Source: Pseudomonadota bacterium
GTDB lineage: Bacteria; Pseudomonadota; Gammaproteobacteria; Burkholderiales; Rhodocyclaceae
Assembly (NCBI GenBank): GCA_021849505.1
Contig: JAJZSW010000020.1
Coordinates: 1 to 36,163 of the forward strand
DNA: 36,163 nt
Direction of reading: 5' to 3'
Shown: positions 19,629 through 30,013 of the stretch, piece by piece
Layout: every line of letters starts with the position of its first letter
Position numbering within the stretch: position 1 is the stretch's first letter
Position numbers and translations under genes: made by a program
The notes under the pieces: generated by a model
The model's input: the letters and a program-made list of their open reading frames with translations, nothing else
What the model was told of the DNA's origin: nothing
The model's database searches: none

Positions 19629-20126
19629 TCAGAGCACCTTCAGCGCGGCAGCGTAATCCGGTTCGTCGGCGATCTCCGGCACCAGCTGGCTGTGCAGCAC
19701 CTTGTTGTTCTCGTCGAGCACCACGACTGCGCGGGCGGTCAGGCCGGCGAGCGGGCCCTCGGCCATTTTCACGCCCCAGGCCGCCATGAATTCGGGATGG
19801 CGGAAGGTGGACAGGTGGGCGACGTTCTTGAGCCCCTCGGTGGCGCAGAAGCGGCCGGCCGCAAACGGCAGGTCGGCGGAAACGACCAGCACGACGGCGT
19901 TGTTCAGGCTGGCGGCCTTCTCGTTGAACTTGCGCGTCGAGGTCGCGCAGGTCGGCGTGTCGAGGCTGGGGACGATGTTCAGCACCTTGCGCTTGCCGGC
20001 GAAGTTGGCGAGCGTGACATCGGCGAGTTCGCCGCTGGTCAGGGTCAGCGCGGGAGCGGTGCCGCCTGGCGCCGGAAGCGTGCCATCGACGCGGAAGGGG
20101 TTGCCTTTCAAGGTGACGGTGGTCAT
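19629..20126 (-). CDS. tpx: Thiol peroxidase (Tpx, 2-Cys peroxiredoxin)
   Basis: 165 residues, normal length. Reduces hydrogen peroxide and lipid hydroperoxides, using thioredoxin for recycling. The peroxidatic Cys60 sits in VPSLDTPTC and the resolving Cys94 in GRFCATEG, the spacing of atypical 2-Cys Tpx enzymes. The ATG overlaps the TatD stop (ATGA), with a TGGAG ribosome site in the end of tatD. It is the last gene of the minus-strand run that starts at iscR, which would place peroxide defence under the same transcript as Fe-S assembly; internal promoters cannot be excluded. Confidence 0.96.
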   Translation of the reverse strand: MTTVTLKGNPFRVDGTLPAPGGTAPALTLTSGELADVTLANFAGKRKVLNIVPSLDTPTCATSTRKFNEKAASLNNAVVLVVSADLPFAAGRFCATEGLKNVAHLSTFRHPEFMAAWGVKMAEGPLAGLTARAVVVLDENNKVLHSQLVPEIADEPDYAAALKVL

Positions 20127-20944
20127 GGGTTTTCTCCAGTTGTGGGTATGAATTCATTCAGGCGCGGCAGCACGGCGCGCGCGTTCCGGGTGGTCGCTGC
20201 CGCGATTTCCGCGAGTGGCAGCTGGCGCAATTCTGCCAGTGTTGCCGCAATTGGCAAGAGGTCGGCCGGGGTATTTCTGCCGCCGTTTTTCCACGCCGGC
20301 GGAATGTCGGGGGCATCGGTTTCCAGCACCAGGCTGTCGAGCGGCAGCGTGGCCGCCAGTACGCGGATGCGCTTCGAACCTGTGAAGGTCATCGCCCCGC
20401 CGCAGCCGAGCTTGAAGCCGAGCTTGATGAACTCTTCCGCCTGCTGGCGGCTGCCGTTGAAGGCATGCGCGATGCCTCCCCGGACACGGTTCTCGCGCAG
20501 GTGTTTGAGGATCTGGTCGATGGCCTTGCGCACGTGCAGTAGTACCGGCAGATCGAAGGCACGTGCGATCTGCAGTTGTTCGACGAAGTAGTACTCCTGC
20601 CGGGCGTCGTCGCGCGGTTCGACATGGCGGTCGAGACCGATCTCGCCAATGGCGACCGCCGGTTCGCGCGCCAGCGTTTTAGCCAACGCATCGAGGTCCT
20701 CCGGCCGGGCACGATCGACATACATCGGATGAATGCCATAGGCCGGCGCGCAACCCGGATATTCGCGGCAGACGCTGGCGACCGCGCCGAAGTTGGCGCG
20801 CTCCACCGCAGGCACCACGATAGTTCCTACTGCCGTCCCGCCAGCGCCGACTTTCGCGGCAGCCATCAACTCGTCGCGGTCGGCATCGAACTCGGCCGCG
20901 TCGAGATGGCAGTGCGTATCGACGAGGATTATCTTTTCCGCCAC
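20123..20944 (-). CDS. TatD-family metal-dependent hydrolase/DNase
   Basis: 273 residues from a GTG at 20944, chosen because it places the family's opening VDTHCHLD at residues 8-15; no ATG lies closer. Metal-binding residues seen: the HCH pair near the start, the Glu in IGEIGLD (about 98), the His in LLHVRKA (about 135), a His in AHAFNG and the Asp in LETDAPD. TatD proteins are 3'-5' exonucleases or D-amino-acyl hydrolases; the family fit is firm, the substrate is not. It overlaps the rhodanese gene by 16 bases upstream and tpx by 4 bases downstream. The longer open frame upstream lies within the rhodanese gene and is not used. Confidence 0.9.
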   Translation of the reverse strand: MAEKIILVDTHCHLDAAEFDADRDELMAAAKVGAGGTAVGTIVVPAVERANFGAVASVCREYPGCAPAYGIHPMYVDRARPEDLDALAKTLAREPAVAIGEIGLDRHVEPRDDARQEYYFVEQLQIARAFDLPVLLHVRKAIDQILKHLRENRVRGGIAHAFNGSRQQAEEFIKLGFKLGCGGAMTFTGSKRIRVLAATLPLDSLVLETDAPDIPPAWKNGGRNTPADLLPIAATLAELRQLPLAEIAAATTRNARAVLPRLNEFIPTTGENP

Positions 20945-21582
20945 GGCGCGGTGGTCAGCCCGAAGCTCTTCCAGACCTGCATGCCGCCGCGGTACCACTT
21001 GAGCTTGTGGGCCGGATAGCCGAGTACCAGCAACTGCCTGATGTTGGTCGGCGACTGGCCGCACCACGGGCCGTTGCAATAGAACACCAGCGTCCGGGCA
21101 TGCTCGAAGTTCCACAACGGGCCGTCGCGGCTGGCGCCGAAGTCCAGCTCGACAATTTCCGCGATGGCGTCCGGTTTTGCATGGCCGGGATGCAGGCGTT
21201 CCCAAGGCAGATGGATCGCACCGGGGATGATGCCGGAGCGCACCAGCCAGTCGGCCTCGCGCGAGTCGATGACGAGAATGCCGTCATCGCCGCGCGTGAT
21301 CTTCTGCAGGTAGGCGAGCAGCTCCAGTTCGCCGACGGTCTCGACGCCGGGCGCGAGATGCATCGGCTGGATGCAGTACGGGGGACAGGGGCGCGAAGTC
21401 ATCGCGAAGTCCGGCTCGATCTGGGCGAAGCTGTCCGGATCGCGCTGGATGCGCACGAGCTTGCCTTCGTGCATCACGTCGAGATAGGGCTGCTGCGCGG
21501 TGATGCCGACCGGCTGGTCGGCGGCGAATGTCGTGGCCGCGAACAGCAGGAACGTCAGCGCAGCGGAATTACTCGACTTCAT
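20929..21582 (-). CDS. Periplasmic rhodanese-domain protein
   Basis: 217 residues with a Sec signal peptide (hydrophobic run ending TTFAAD, cleavage near residue 20-21). The N-terminal part has a Cys pair in RPCPPYCIQP (C66, C70). The rhodanese domain (about 85-215) has VIDSREADWLVRSGIIPGA and the active loop YCNGPWCGQSP with Cys169 as likely sulfur acceptor and a second Cys174. Rhodaneses move sulfane sulfur, but the physiological donor is unknown here. The start overlaps the end of iscX by 14 bases, so it appears to be translated as an extension of the isc operon even though the product is exported. Confidence 0.88.
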   Translation of the reverse strand: MKSSNSAALTFLLFAATTFAADQPVGITAQQPYLDVMHEGKLVRIQRDPDSFAQIEPDFAMTSRPCPPYCIQPMHLAPGVETVGELELLAYLQKITRGDDGILVIDSREADWLVRSGIIPGAIHLPWERLHPGHAKPDAIAEIVELDFGASRDGPLWNFEHARTLVFYCNGPWCGQSPTNIRQLLVLGYPAHKLKWYRGGMQVWKSFGLTTAPWRKR

Positions 21583-21763
21583 CGATCCAGGCTTGCTGGA
21601 TGGCTTCGAGCTTCTTCTCGCCGCAATGGCTCTCGTTTTCCTCGAAGCCGGGCAGTTCCATCACCCAGCGCATCAGGTCGACGAAATTGAGCCGCTGCGG
21701 GTCGACGTCCGGATGGCGCTCGGCGAGTTCGATCGCGATGTCGAGGCTGTCGGTCCATTTCAT
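21569..21763 (-). CDS. iscX: IscX (YfhJ), Fe-S assembly accessory protein
   Basis: 64 residues starting [10 protein letters not shown]; acidic, with the family pattern HPDVDP-LNFVDL near residues 17-29 and a C-terminal AWIDEVE. IscX binds IscS and iron and tunes the rate of cluster synthesis. The start overlaps the fdx stop by four bases (ATGA). It is in its standard place after fdx and closes the classic isc set. Confidence 0.95.
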   Translation of the reverse strand: MKWTDSLDIAIELAERHPDVDPQRLNFVDLMRWVMELPGFEENESHCGEKKLEAIQQAWIDEVE

Positions 21764-22103
21764 TTTTTCGAATGCCCCTCCTTGGCCATGTTGATCGTGT
21801 ATTTCGGGATTTCCACCACCAGCGGGGTTGCGCCCACCAGCGCCTGGCAGGAAAGCCGCGAGGTCGGCTCCAGTCCCCATGCCTTGTCGAGCAAATCTTC
21901 CTCCACTTCGTCGGCTTCATCAAGCGATGCGAAACCCTCGCGGATCACGACGTGGCAGGTGGTACAGGCGCAGGACTTCTCGCAGGCATGTTCGATCTCG
22001 ATATCGTTCTCGAGCAGCGCATCGCAGATCGAAGTGCCGGGTGCGGCTTCGATCACGGCACCGGCCGGGCAAAGCTCCACATGGGGCAAAACAATGATTT
22101 GCG

Positions 22104-22107
<4 letters not shown>
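21760..22107 (-). CDS. fdx: [2Fe-2S] ferredoxin of the isc system
   Basis: 115 residues. Cluster ligands C42, C48, C51 and C87 match the adrenodoxin-type spacing of E. coli Fdx exactly; an extra C46 lies in the loop. It supplies electrons for cluster assembly on IscU. The start overlaps the hscA stop (ATGA). Confidence 0.97.
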
Positions 22108-23975
<1,868 letters not shown>

Positions 23976-23993
23976 TATTGTTGTGTGTAACAC

Positions 23994-24010
23994 GCTCCCG
24001 CGGCGGGAGC
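23994..24010 (-). other. Hairpin in the hscB-hscA gap
   Basis: GCTCCCG and CGGGAGC form a perfect 7-bp GC-rich stem with a 3-base loop in the only sizeable gap of the isc core. On the transcribed strand it is followed by an A/C-rich run without U's, so it is not a standard terminator. It may be an mRNA processing or stability element or affect hscA translation. Confidence 0.45.
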
Positions 24011-24012
24011 AA

Positions 24013-24537
24013 TCAGGTTTCCAGAACTTCCAGTGCGTCGCCGATTTCGTGGAGCAGCTTTTCCTGGAACATGAGTTGCCGCACCAGCTCGCCGGCGCGC
24101 GCGTGATCGCCCGCATCGAGCGCGGCCTGCAGCGTCGCGTGTTCGGCGCGGATTTCCTTCTTCAGGCGGCGCTGCAGGTCATCCAGCGCAGCGCTGTCGC
24201 CCCCTTCCTTCGCCGCCACCACTGCCTCGCGCAACTCCATCTGCGCCACGAGGAACTCGACCGGCATCGCGGTATTCGTTTCCAGATGGACGTCGTGACC
24301 GGCCAGCTCGAGCAGGTAGCGCGCGCGCCTGAGCGGATCCTTGAGCGTGACATAGGCCTCGTTGGCCTGGGTCGCCAACTGCATGGCCAGCCGCTTGTCG
24401 GCATCGCCGGCGTGGGCGAACTTGTCCGGATGGACGCGTCCCTGCACCTCGCGGTACAGCCGCTCCAGCTCGGCGACGTCAATGGCGAAGCGGCGCGGCA
24501 GCCCGAACAGCGCGTAGTGATCCTGGGTCAAGTCCAT
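24013..24537 (-). CDS. hscB: Co-chaperone HscB (J-domain)
   Basis: 174 residues from [13 protein letters not shown] at 24537. The J-domain carries the HPD motif in RVHPDKFAH (about 35-43), which stimulates the HscA ATPase; the C-terminal three-helix part (about 90-170) binds IscU. The start shares one base with the iscA stop (TGATG). Confidence 0.96.
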   Translation of the reverse strand: MDLTQDHYALFGLPRRFAIDVAELERLYREVQGRVHPDKFAHAGDADKRLAMQLATQANEAYVTLKDPLRRARYLLELAGHDVHLETNTAMPVEFLVAQMELREAVVAAKEGGDSAALDDLQRRLKKEIRAEHATLQAALDAGDHARAGELVRQLMFQEKLLHEIGDALEVLET

Positions 24538-24941
24538 CAGACGTTGAAGCTCTCGCCGCAGCCGCAGGCATCCTTGACGTTGGGGTTGTTGAACTTGAAC
24601 CCTTCGTTGAGGCCTTCCTTGGTGTAGTCGAGCTCGGTGCCGGCAAGATAGGGCAGGCTCTTGGGATCGACCAGCACCTTGACGCCATGACTTTCGAAGA
24701 CGATGTCCTCGGGATTCGCCGCATCGGCGAACTCGAGCTTGTAGGCCATGCCCGAGCAACCGGAAGTGCGCACGCCGAGGCGGATGCCGATCCCCTTGCC
24801 GCGCTTGGCGATGAACTTGGCGATGTGGTTGGCGGCGGCTTCGCTCAAGGTGACCGGCAGGGCACGTTCGGCGCCCTGCCAGGCGGCGGGAATCGCCTGG
24901 GCCTTGGCGGCGGCTTCGGGAGTGGGAGCACAGGCAGCCAT
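24537..24941 (-). CDS. iscA: IscA, A-type Fe-S carrier with N-terminal extension
   Basis: 134 residues, against about 107 in typical IscA. Metal/cluster cysteines C62 (SGCSGM), C126 and C128 (CGCGESF) are all present. The core starts near [12 protein letters not shown] (residue 28); the preceding 27 residues ([15 protein letters not shown] and on) are Ala-rich and not part of the family fold. No alternative ATG or GTG lies at the expected start, and the GGAG ribosome site sits correctly for the longer form, so the extension looks real. It carries or delivers clusters to target proteins. It follows iscU after 5 bases. Confidence 0.94.
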   Translation of the reverse strand: MAACAPTPEAAAKAQAIPAAWQGAERALPVTLSEAAANHIAKFIAKRGKGIGIRLGVRTSGCSGMAYKLEFADAANPEDIVFESHGVKVLVDPKSLPYLAGTELDYTKEGLNEGFKFNNPNVKDACGCGESFNV

Positions 24942-24946
24942 CGCGC

Positions 24947-25330
24947 TTACTCCCCGTGCTTCTTCTTGTAGTCGGCGACGGCCGCCTTGATGGCGTCCTC
25001 GGCGAGGATCGAGCAGTGGATCTTGACCGGCGGCAGCGCCAGCTCCTCGGCGATCGCGGTGTTCTTGATTTCGAGGGCCTGATCGAGCGTCTTGCCCTTG
25101 ACCCACTCGGTGACCAGCGACGAAGAAGCGATCGCCGAGCCGCAGCCGTAGGTCTTGAACTTGGCGTCCTCGATGACGCCGTCCTTGCCGACCTTGAGCT
25201 GGAGCTTCATGACGTCGCCGCAGGCGGGCGCGCCGACCATGCCGGTCGCCACGCCTTCCTCGTCCTTGGCGAATGAACCGACGTTGCGGGGATTTTCGTA
25301 GTGGTCGATGACCTTGGTGCTGTAAGACAT
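24947..25330 (-). CDS. iscU: IscU scaffold protein
   Basis: 127 residues from [18 protein letters not shown]. The three cluster ligands C37 (PACGDV), C63 (YGCGSA) and C106 (HCS) are present, together with the HscA-binding LPPVK loop at 99-103. Clusters are built here from IscS sulfur and iron. A strong ribosome site (AAAGGAG) overlaps the iscS stop codon. Confidence 0.98.
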   Translation of the reverse strand: MSYSTKVIDHYENPRNVGSFAKDEEGVATGMVGAPACGDVMKLQLKVGKDGVIEDAKFKTYGCGSAIASSSLVTEWVKGKTLDQALEIKNTAIAEELALPPVKIHCSILAEDAIKAAVADYKKKHGE

Positions 25331-25343
25331 TGTTGCGACTCCT

Positions 25344-26558
25344 TTAGTGTGCAGCCCACTGCACGGTGTTGAGATCGATGCCGTCCTTGTACATCTCCCA
25401 GAGCGGCGAGAGTTCGCGCAGCTTGCCGAGCTTGTCATGGAGCAGCTTGATGGTGAAGTCGATTTCCTCTTCGGTCGTGAAACGGCCGATGGTGAAGCGC
25501 ATCGAGCTGTGCGCCAGTTCGTCCGAGCGGCCCAGCGCGCGCAACACGTAGGACGGCTCGAGTGAAGCCGAGGTACAGGCCGAGCCAGAGGAGACGGCGA
25601 TGTCCTTGACCGCCATGATCAGCGACTCGCCCTCGACGTAGTTGAAGCTGATGTTGAGGTTGTGCGGCACGCGCTGCTCGAGATCGCCATTGACGTAGGT
25701 TTCCTCGATGTCCATGACGCCCTTGAGCAGGCGGTCGCGCAGCATGCGGATGCGCTCGTTCTCGGTCGCCATTTCTTCGCGCGCGATGCGGAAGGCTTCG
25801 CCCATGCCGACGATCTGGTGCGTCGGCAGCGTGCCGGAACGCATGCCGCGCTCGTGGCCGCCGCCATGCATCTGCGCCTCGAGGCGCACGCGCGGCTTGC
25901 GGCGCACGTAGAGGGCGCCAATGCCCTTCGGGCCGTAGGTCTTGTGCGCCGAGAAGGACATCAGGTCGACCTTGAGCTTGTTCAGGTCGATCGGCATCTT
26001 GCCGGTCGCCTGCGCGGCGTCGACGTGGAAGAGCGTGCCGTTGGCGCGCGCGATCTCGCCCAGTTCGGCGATCGGCTGGATCACGCCGATCTCGTTGTTG
26101 ACCGCCATCACGGAGGCGACGACGGTGTCCTTGCGCAGCGCCGCCTTGAACTGCTCGACGGTGATCAGGCCGTTCGGCTGCGGCTCGAGGTAGGTCGCCT
26201 CGAAGCCCTGGCGCTCGAGTTCCTTGACGGTGTCGAGCACGGCCTTGTGCTCGGTGGCGACGGTGACGATGTGCTTGCCCTTGGTGCCGGCGTAGAAATG
26301 CGCGGCACCCTTGAGCGCGAGGTTGTTGGACTCGGTGGCGCCCGAAGTCCAGACGATCTCTTTCGGATCGGCATTGACGAGGGCGGCGACCTGTTCGCGC
26401 GCGTCCTCGACGGCCTTCTCCGCCTCCCAGCCGAAGGGGTGGGAACGCGAGGCGGGATTGCCGAATTTCTCGACGAGCCAGGGAATCATCTTGTCGGCCA
26501 CGCGCGGATCGACAGGCGTTGTCGCCGAGTAGTCGAGGTAGATGGGCAGTTTCAGCAT
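25344..26558 (-). CDS. iscS: Cysteine desulfurase IscS
   Basis: 404 residues, full length. The PLP lysine is in [12 protein letters not shown] (about 206) and the persulfide Cys328 in [14 protein letters not shown], both at E. coli IscS positions. The C-terminal [13 protein letters not shown] matches the IscS tail that contacts IscU. It removes sulfur from cysteine for Fe-S clusters and tRNA thiolation. It lies 16 bases after a second desulfurase gene. Confidence 0.98.
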   Translation of the reverse strand: MLKLPIYLDYSATTPVDPRVADKMIPWLVEKFGNPASRSHPFGWEAEKAVEDAREQVAALVNADPKEIVWTSGATESNNLALKGAAHFYAGTKGKHIVTVATEHKAVLDTVKELERQGFEATYLEPQPNGLITVEQFKAALRKDTVVASVMAVNNEIGVIQPIAELGEIARANGTLFHVDAAQATGKMPIDLNKLKVDLMSFSAHKTYGPKGIGALYVRRKPRVRLEAQMHGGGHERGMRSGTLPTHQIVGMGEAFRIAREEMATENERIRMLRDRLLKGVMDIEETYVNGDLEQRVPHNLNISFNYVEGESLIMAVKDIAVSSGSACTSASLEPSYVLRALGRSDELAHSSMRFTIGRFTTEEEIDFTIKLLHDKLGKLRELSPLWEMYKDGIDLNTVQWAAH

Positions 26559-26574
26559 ATTGTCATACTCCGGT

Positions 26575-27753
26575 TCAGCCTTCCACCGTGTGATGCAGGG
26601 CGGTCAGCGATTGCAGTTGAGATACCGTGGCGGCCAGCGCACGCAAAAAGCCCGCGACATCATCCGCCGTGTTTTGCCGGCCCAGGCTGACGCGCACGGC
26701 CCCGCGTGCCGTTTCAGGTGCGACGCCCATGGCCAGTAATACATGTGAAGGTTCGGGGTTGGCGGCGGAACAGGCCGCGCCGCTCGCCACGGCGAACCCG
26801 GCCCGGTCCAGCCTGGCGACCAGTGTTTCGCCATCGATCCCGGGCAGTGAAAAAAATACGGTGTTGGGCAGACGCTCCGCGTGGGCAGCGAAGACCGTCG
26901 CGCCCTGGGCGACCAGTCCGCGTTCGAGGCTGCCGCGCAACTGGCGCAGCCACAGGGGCGCCTCCTGCAGAAGATTGACGGCTTCCTCGCAGGCCACACC
27001 GAAACCGACGATGGCCGGCACGTTCTCGGTGCCGGAACGCAGGCCGCGTTCGTGGCCGCCGCCGTCGATCAGCGGCGCGAGGTCGACGCGCTTGTCGACG
27101 ATCAGCGCCCCGGCACCCTTCGGTCCGCCGAGCTTGTGCGCCGAGACCGTCATGGCATGAACGCCCGCCGCGTTGAGCGAACGGAAATCGACGGGCACCT
27201 TGCCCAGCGCCTGCACCGCGTCGGTGTGGAACCAGACACTACTCCGTGTTTCCTGCGCCGCTTGCGCCGCCAGTGCGGCGACGTCCTGTAGCGCACCGGT
27301 TTCGTTGTTGGCGAGCATGATGGAAATCAGCGCCGGCTGTTCTGCGAGCGCCGCATGAAAGTCGGCGCTGGCGAGACGGCACTCGGCATCCACCGCAAGC
27401 TCGCGCAGCCGCCAGCCGCGGCGACGCAGGGCCCTGGCCGGTTCACGCACGCAGGGATGCTCGATCGCCGAAATGGCCACGATGCCCGCTGGGAGGTTTG
27501 CCGCCGCGCCCTTGATGAACAGGTTGTTCGCTTCCGAGCCGCCGCTGGTGAAGATCACCTCGGTCGGATGCGCCCCCACCGCGTAGGCCACGCGCTGGCG
27601 CGCCTCGTCGATCGCCCGGCGCGCCGTCCGGCCGTACTCGTGCCGGCTCGACGCATTGCCATGCTGCTGCGCGAAGAACGGCAGCATGGCCTCCAGCACG
27701 GCCGGAGCGACCGGCGTGGTGGCGTTGTGATCGAGGTAGACGGGCTGGAACAT
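26575..27753 (-). CDS. Second cysteine desulfurase (NifS/IscS-like)
   Basis: 392 residues from [14 protein letters not shown] at 27753; the longer open frame upstream lies over iscR and is not used. PLP lysine in [14 protein letters not shown] (about 206); persulfide Cys328 in [14 protein letters not shown], in the long flexible loop of group I enzymes. It differs clearly from IscS next door (for example AHKLGGPKG versus AHKTYGPKG, and no IscS-type tail), so it is a distinct paralogue rather than a recent copy. Placed between iscR and iscS, it should be made with the isc machinery. Possible roles: an alternative sulfur donor for IscU or for the molybdoenzyme or thiolation pathways; not determined. 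Confidence 0.93.
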   Translation of the reverse strand: MFQPVYLDHNATTPVAPAVLEAMLPFFAQQHGNASSRHEYGRTARRAIDEARQRVAYAVGAHPTEVIFTSGGSEANNLFIKGAAANLPAGIVAISAIEHPCVREPARALRRRGWRLRELAVDAECRLASADFHAALAEQPALISIMLANNETGALQDVAALAAQAAQETRSSVWFHTDAVQALGKVPVDFRSLNAAGVHAMTVSAHKLGGPKGAGALIVDKRVDLAPLIDGGGHERGLRSGTENVPAIVGFGVACEEAVNLLQEAPLWLRQLRGSLERGLVAQGATVFAAHAERLPNTVFFSLPGIDGETLVARLDRAGFAVASGAACSAANPEPSHVLLAMGVAPETARGAVRVSLGRQNTADDVAGFLRALAATVSQLQSLTALHHTVEG

Positions 27754-27779
27754 TGCGGGCTGGAGCTTGCCGAAGACGT

Positions 27780-28268
27780 TCAGGCGGTGGCCATCACCGG
27801 AATGCGCCGGCCGGTGGAATTCTTTCTGATGGCCACGGGCCGCACGTCGTCGGCGCATCCGTTGATGCCCTGCTGGCGCACGAGATCGTCGAGATTGACC
27901 GAGTTCAGGTACTCGTGCATGCGCATGTTGAGGCTCATCCACAGGTTGTGCGTCATGCAGGGATGCTCGTCGTGGCAGTTGCCGCGGCCGCCGCAGCTGG
28001 TGGCGTCGAGCGGCTCATCGACGGCGCTGATGATGTCGGCCACCGACACCGCCGCAAGGGGCTTGGCAAGGGTGTAGCCACCGCCCGGCCCGCGCGTGCT
28101 TGCCACCAGATGGTTGCGGCGCAGCTTGCCGAACAACTGCTCCAGATAGGAGAGGGATATTTTCTGGCGTTCGGCAATGCCGGCCAGCGTCACCGGACCT
28201 GCATGCTGGCGCAGGGCCACATCGATCATCGCTGTTACCGCAAAACGCCCTTTGGTCGTCAGTCTCAT
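27780..28268 (-). CDS. iscR: Rrf2-family regulator IscR
   Basis: 162 residues. Winged-helix N-terminus (MRLTTKGRFAVTAMIDVA, SLSYLEQLF recognition region) and [2Fe-2S] ligands C92, C98, C104 with His107 (SCGGRGNCHDEHPCMTH), the IscR arrangement. With cluster bound it represses its own operon; cluster loss relieves this. A GAGG ribosome site lies 7 bases before the ATG. An IscR-type site overlaps its promoter at 28341-28368. The C-terminal tail (from about 140) is basic and variable. Confidence 0.97.
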   Translation of the reverse strand: MRLTTKGRFAVTAMIDVALRQHAGPVTLAGIAERQKISLSYLEQLFGKLRRNHLVASTRGPGGGYTLAKPLAAVSVADIISAVDEPLDATSCGGRGNCHDEHPCMTHNLWMSLNMRMHEYLNSVNLDDLVRQQGINGCADDVRPVAIRKNSTGRRIPVMATA

Positions 28269-28335
28269 GGGGATACCTCGTCAGGATCGCTTGTTCGTTA
28301 AAGGAAGGACAGTCAGCTTTCCGACTGTTGATGCG

Positions 28336-28364
28336 AAGATATAGTTCCTGATTAAATTAGTCAA
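28336..28364 (-). promoter_or_regulatory. iscR promoter
   Basis: -35 TTGACT (28364-28359), 17-base spacer, -10 TATCTT (28341-28336). It lies just after the cysE stop codon and about 68 bases before the iscR ATG, so the isc operon has its own promoter separate from cysE. Confidence 0.8.
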
Positions 28365-28368
28365 GTAT
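28341..28368 (-). promoter_or_regulatory. IscR type 1 operator
   Basis: The sequence ATACTTGACTAATTTAATCA, followed by GGAACTAT, fits the known type 1 IscR site (ATA-GACT-W-rich centre-AGTC-like half). It covers the -35 and reaches the -10 of the iscR promoter, the right place for autorepression by [2Fe-2S]-IscR. Confidence 0.8.
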
Positions 28369-29121
28369 TCAATCCACGATTTTCGACAAATGGTTGGGAT
28401 CGAACTTGTCGGCCGTGGCGACATCGTCCTCGAGCGACACGCCGGCGCGCTCGATGGTCTTGAGCAGCGCGGCCAGGCGGCGATCGGTCTCGACGGCGTG
28501 GTCGAGCAGCCCGTGGATCGCCTGCGCGACCGGATCGTCCCCGCTTTTCGTGACGGCATAGGCCGAGAAGCCGAGGTTTTCTGCCTTCTCCTGACGCGCC
28601 TCGGCCTGTCCCGCTTCGGCGATGCGCGCCGGGATGCCGACCGCCGTCGCCCCGGGGGGCACTTCGCGCACCACCACGGCGTTCGAACCGATCTTCGCGC
28701 CCTCGCCCACCGTGATCGGGCCGAGCACCTTGGCGCCCGCGCCGATCACCACGCCGCGCTCGAGGGTCGGATGGCGCTTCCCCTTGTTCCAGGAGGTGCC
28801 GCCCAGCGTCACGCCGTGATAGAGCGTGCAACCCTCCTTGATCACGGCCGTCTCGCCGATCACGACGCCCATGCCATGGTCGATGAAGACGCGCCTGCCG
28901 ATCGTCGCGCCGGGGTGGATCTCGATGCCGGTGAGGAAGCGGGTGAAATGGGAAAACAGCCGCGCCAGCCAGCGCAGCCGATGCCCCCACAGCCAGTGGG
29001 AGAAGCGGTGCAGCGTCAGGGCATGGAAACCGGGATAGCAGGTCAGCACTTCCCACGTGGAACGGGCGGCGGGGTCACGCTCGAAAACACAGGCGATATC
29101 TTCACGCAGGCGGGAGAACAT
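28369..29121 (-). CDS. cysE: Serine O-acetyltransferase
   Basis: 250 residues; makes O-acetylserine from serine and acetyl-CoA, the committed step of cysteine synthesis. N-terminal helical part ([19 protein letters not shown]), then left-handed beta-helix hexapeptide repeats (about 65-165) with catalytic His region [12 protein letters not shown] and YHGVTLGGT. The short N-terminus resembles the EpsC/SrpH type more than E. coli CysE. The C-terminal 80 residues are charged and of uncertain function. Its stop codon abuts the IscR site of the isc operon, linking cysteine supply to the desulfurases downstream. Confidence 0.95.
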   Translation of the reverse strand: MFSRLREDIACVFERDPAARSTWEVLTCYPGFHALTLHRFSHWLWGHRLRWLARLFSHFTRFLTGIEIHPGATIGRRVFIDHGMGVVIGETAVIKEGCTLYHGVTLGGTSWNKGKRHPTLERGVVIGAGAKVLGPITVGEGAKIGSNAVVVREVPPGATAVGIPARIAEAGQAEARQEKAENLGFSAYAVTKSGDDPVAQAIHGLLDHAVETDRRLAALLKTIERAGVSLEDDVATADKFDPNHLSKIVD

Positions 29122-29150
29122 GGAATTCGCTGAAGCCTTAAATATTTTGG

Positions 29151-29168
29151 GGGAATTCTAGAATTCCC
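29151..29168. promoter_or_regulatory. Perfect 18-bp palindrome over the cysE -10
   Basis: GGGAATTCTAGAATTCCC is identical on both strands. It overlaps the -10 hexamer and the right half of the IscR-like site, so it could be an operator for a dimeric regulator. It contains no loop and is unlikely to act as a terminator. Confidence 0.5.
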
Positions 29169-29183
29169 GATAACACCGGTCAA
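29155..29183 (-). promoter_or_regulatory. cysE promoter
   Basis: -35 TTGACC (29183-29178), exact 17-base spacer, -10 TAGAAT (29160-29155), 33 bases before the ATG. The -10 lies inside a perfect 18-bp palindrome (29151-29168), and the -35/spacer resembles the IscR site of the next promoter. Confidence 0.7.
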
Positions 29184-29215
29184 CTTAATATCACTAATGG
29201 CAATATCAAGTGCCG

Positions 29216-29989
29216 CTACTGAGCGCGATGCCGCTTTCCGGTCGGCTGCCGGAAAGAGGCCAGCAGGCCGCGCAGGATGTTCACCTCCTCCTTTTCCAGC
29301 GCAGCGCGCGCGAACAGGCGGCGCAGGCGCAGCATCAGCCGCCCGGGCTTTTCCGGATCGAGAAAACCGCTCGCGAGGGCCTCGCCTTCCAGATGCGCGA
29401 TCAGCCCTTCGATTTCGTCGTGCGTCGCGGGCGTGCCGGACGCGGTAAAGGTCGGCGCAGGCGGGACGGCATCCAGTGTCAGACGCAGTTCGTAACAAAC
29501 GATTTGCACGGCGGCGGCGAGGTTCAGCGAACTGTACGCGGGATTCGCCGGAATCATCGCCCAGAGGTTGCACAAAGCCAGCTCCTCGTTCGAGAGCCCG
29601 GAGGTTTCGTTGCCGAACACCAGCGCCACCTCCCCTGTTGCCGCCGCCATCGCAACTTCGGCCGCGCCGTCGCGCGCCCAGAGCGGCGCGGTCGCAAGGT
29701 CGCGGCGGCGCGCGGTGAGCGCGAGCACCAGCGTCACGCCCTGCAAGGCTTCGCCCAGGCTGCCGACGACCCGCGCATCAGCCAGCACGTCGCCGGCGCC
29801 GGAAGCCATGGCCTCCGCCTGCGGATCGGGGAATATTTTCGGATTGACCAGCACGAGGCGTGCAAAACCCATCGTCTTCATGGCCCGCGCCGCAGCGCCG
29901 ATGTTGCCCGGATGGCTGGTATGCGAGAGCACGATGCGCACGCGCTGAAAGCTTTCGGGCGGCGGCAGGGCCGACGGTTTAGAATTCAT
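29216..29989 (-). CDS. trmJ: tRNA (cytidine/uridine-2'-O-)-methyltransferase TrmJ
   Basis: 257 residues of the SPOUT family. Methylates ribose 2'-O at position 32 of tRNAs. Motifs: [16 protein letters not shown] (about 26-41), [15 protein letters not shown] (about 122-136) and [17 protein letters not shown] (about 145-161), which make up the knotted SAM site. Length fits E. coli TrmJ (about 246). It is divergent from suhB with only 24 bases between start codons, and precedes cysE on the same strand, a common betaproteobacterial order. Confidence 0.94.
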   Translation of the reverse strand: MNSKPSALPPPESFQRVRIVLSHTSHPGNIGAAARAMKTMGFARLVLVNPKIFPDPQAEAMASGAGDVLADARVVGSLGEALQGVTLVLALTARRRDLATAPLWARDGAAEVAMAAATGEVALVFGNETSGLSNEELALCNLWAMIPANPAYSSLNLAAAVQIVCYELRLTLDAVPPAPTFTASGTPATHDEIEGLIAHLEGEALASGFLDPEKPGRLMLRLRRLFARAALEKEEVNILRGLLASFRQPTGKRHRAQ

Positions 29990-30013
29990 TCACTTTTCCA
30001 ACAAGAATCTGCC

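Noticed and set aside
20945-21205. Longer TatD start
   Set aside because: Falls inside the rhodanese gene; the TatD family start matches the GTG at 20944.
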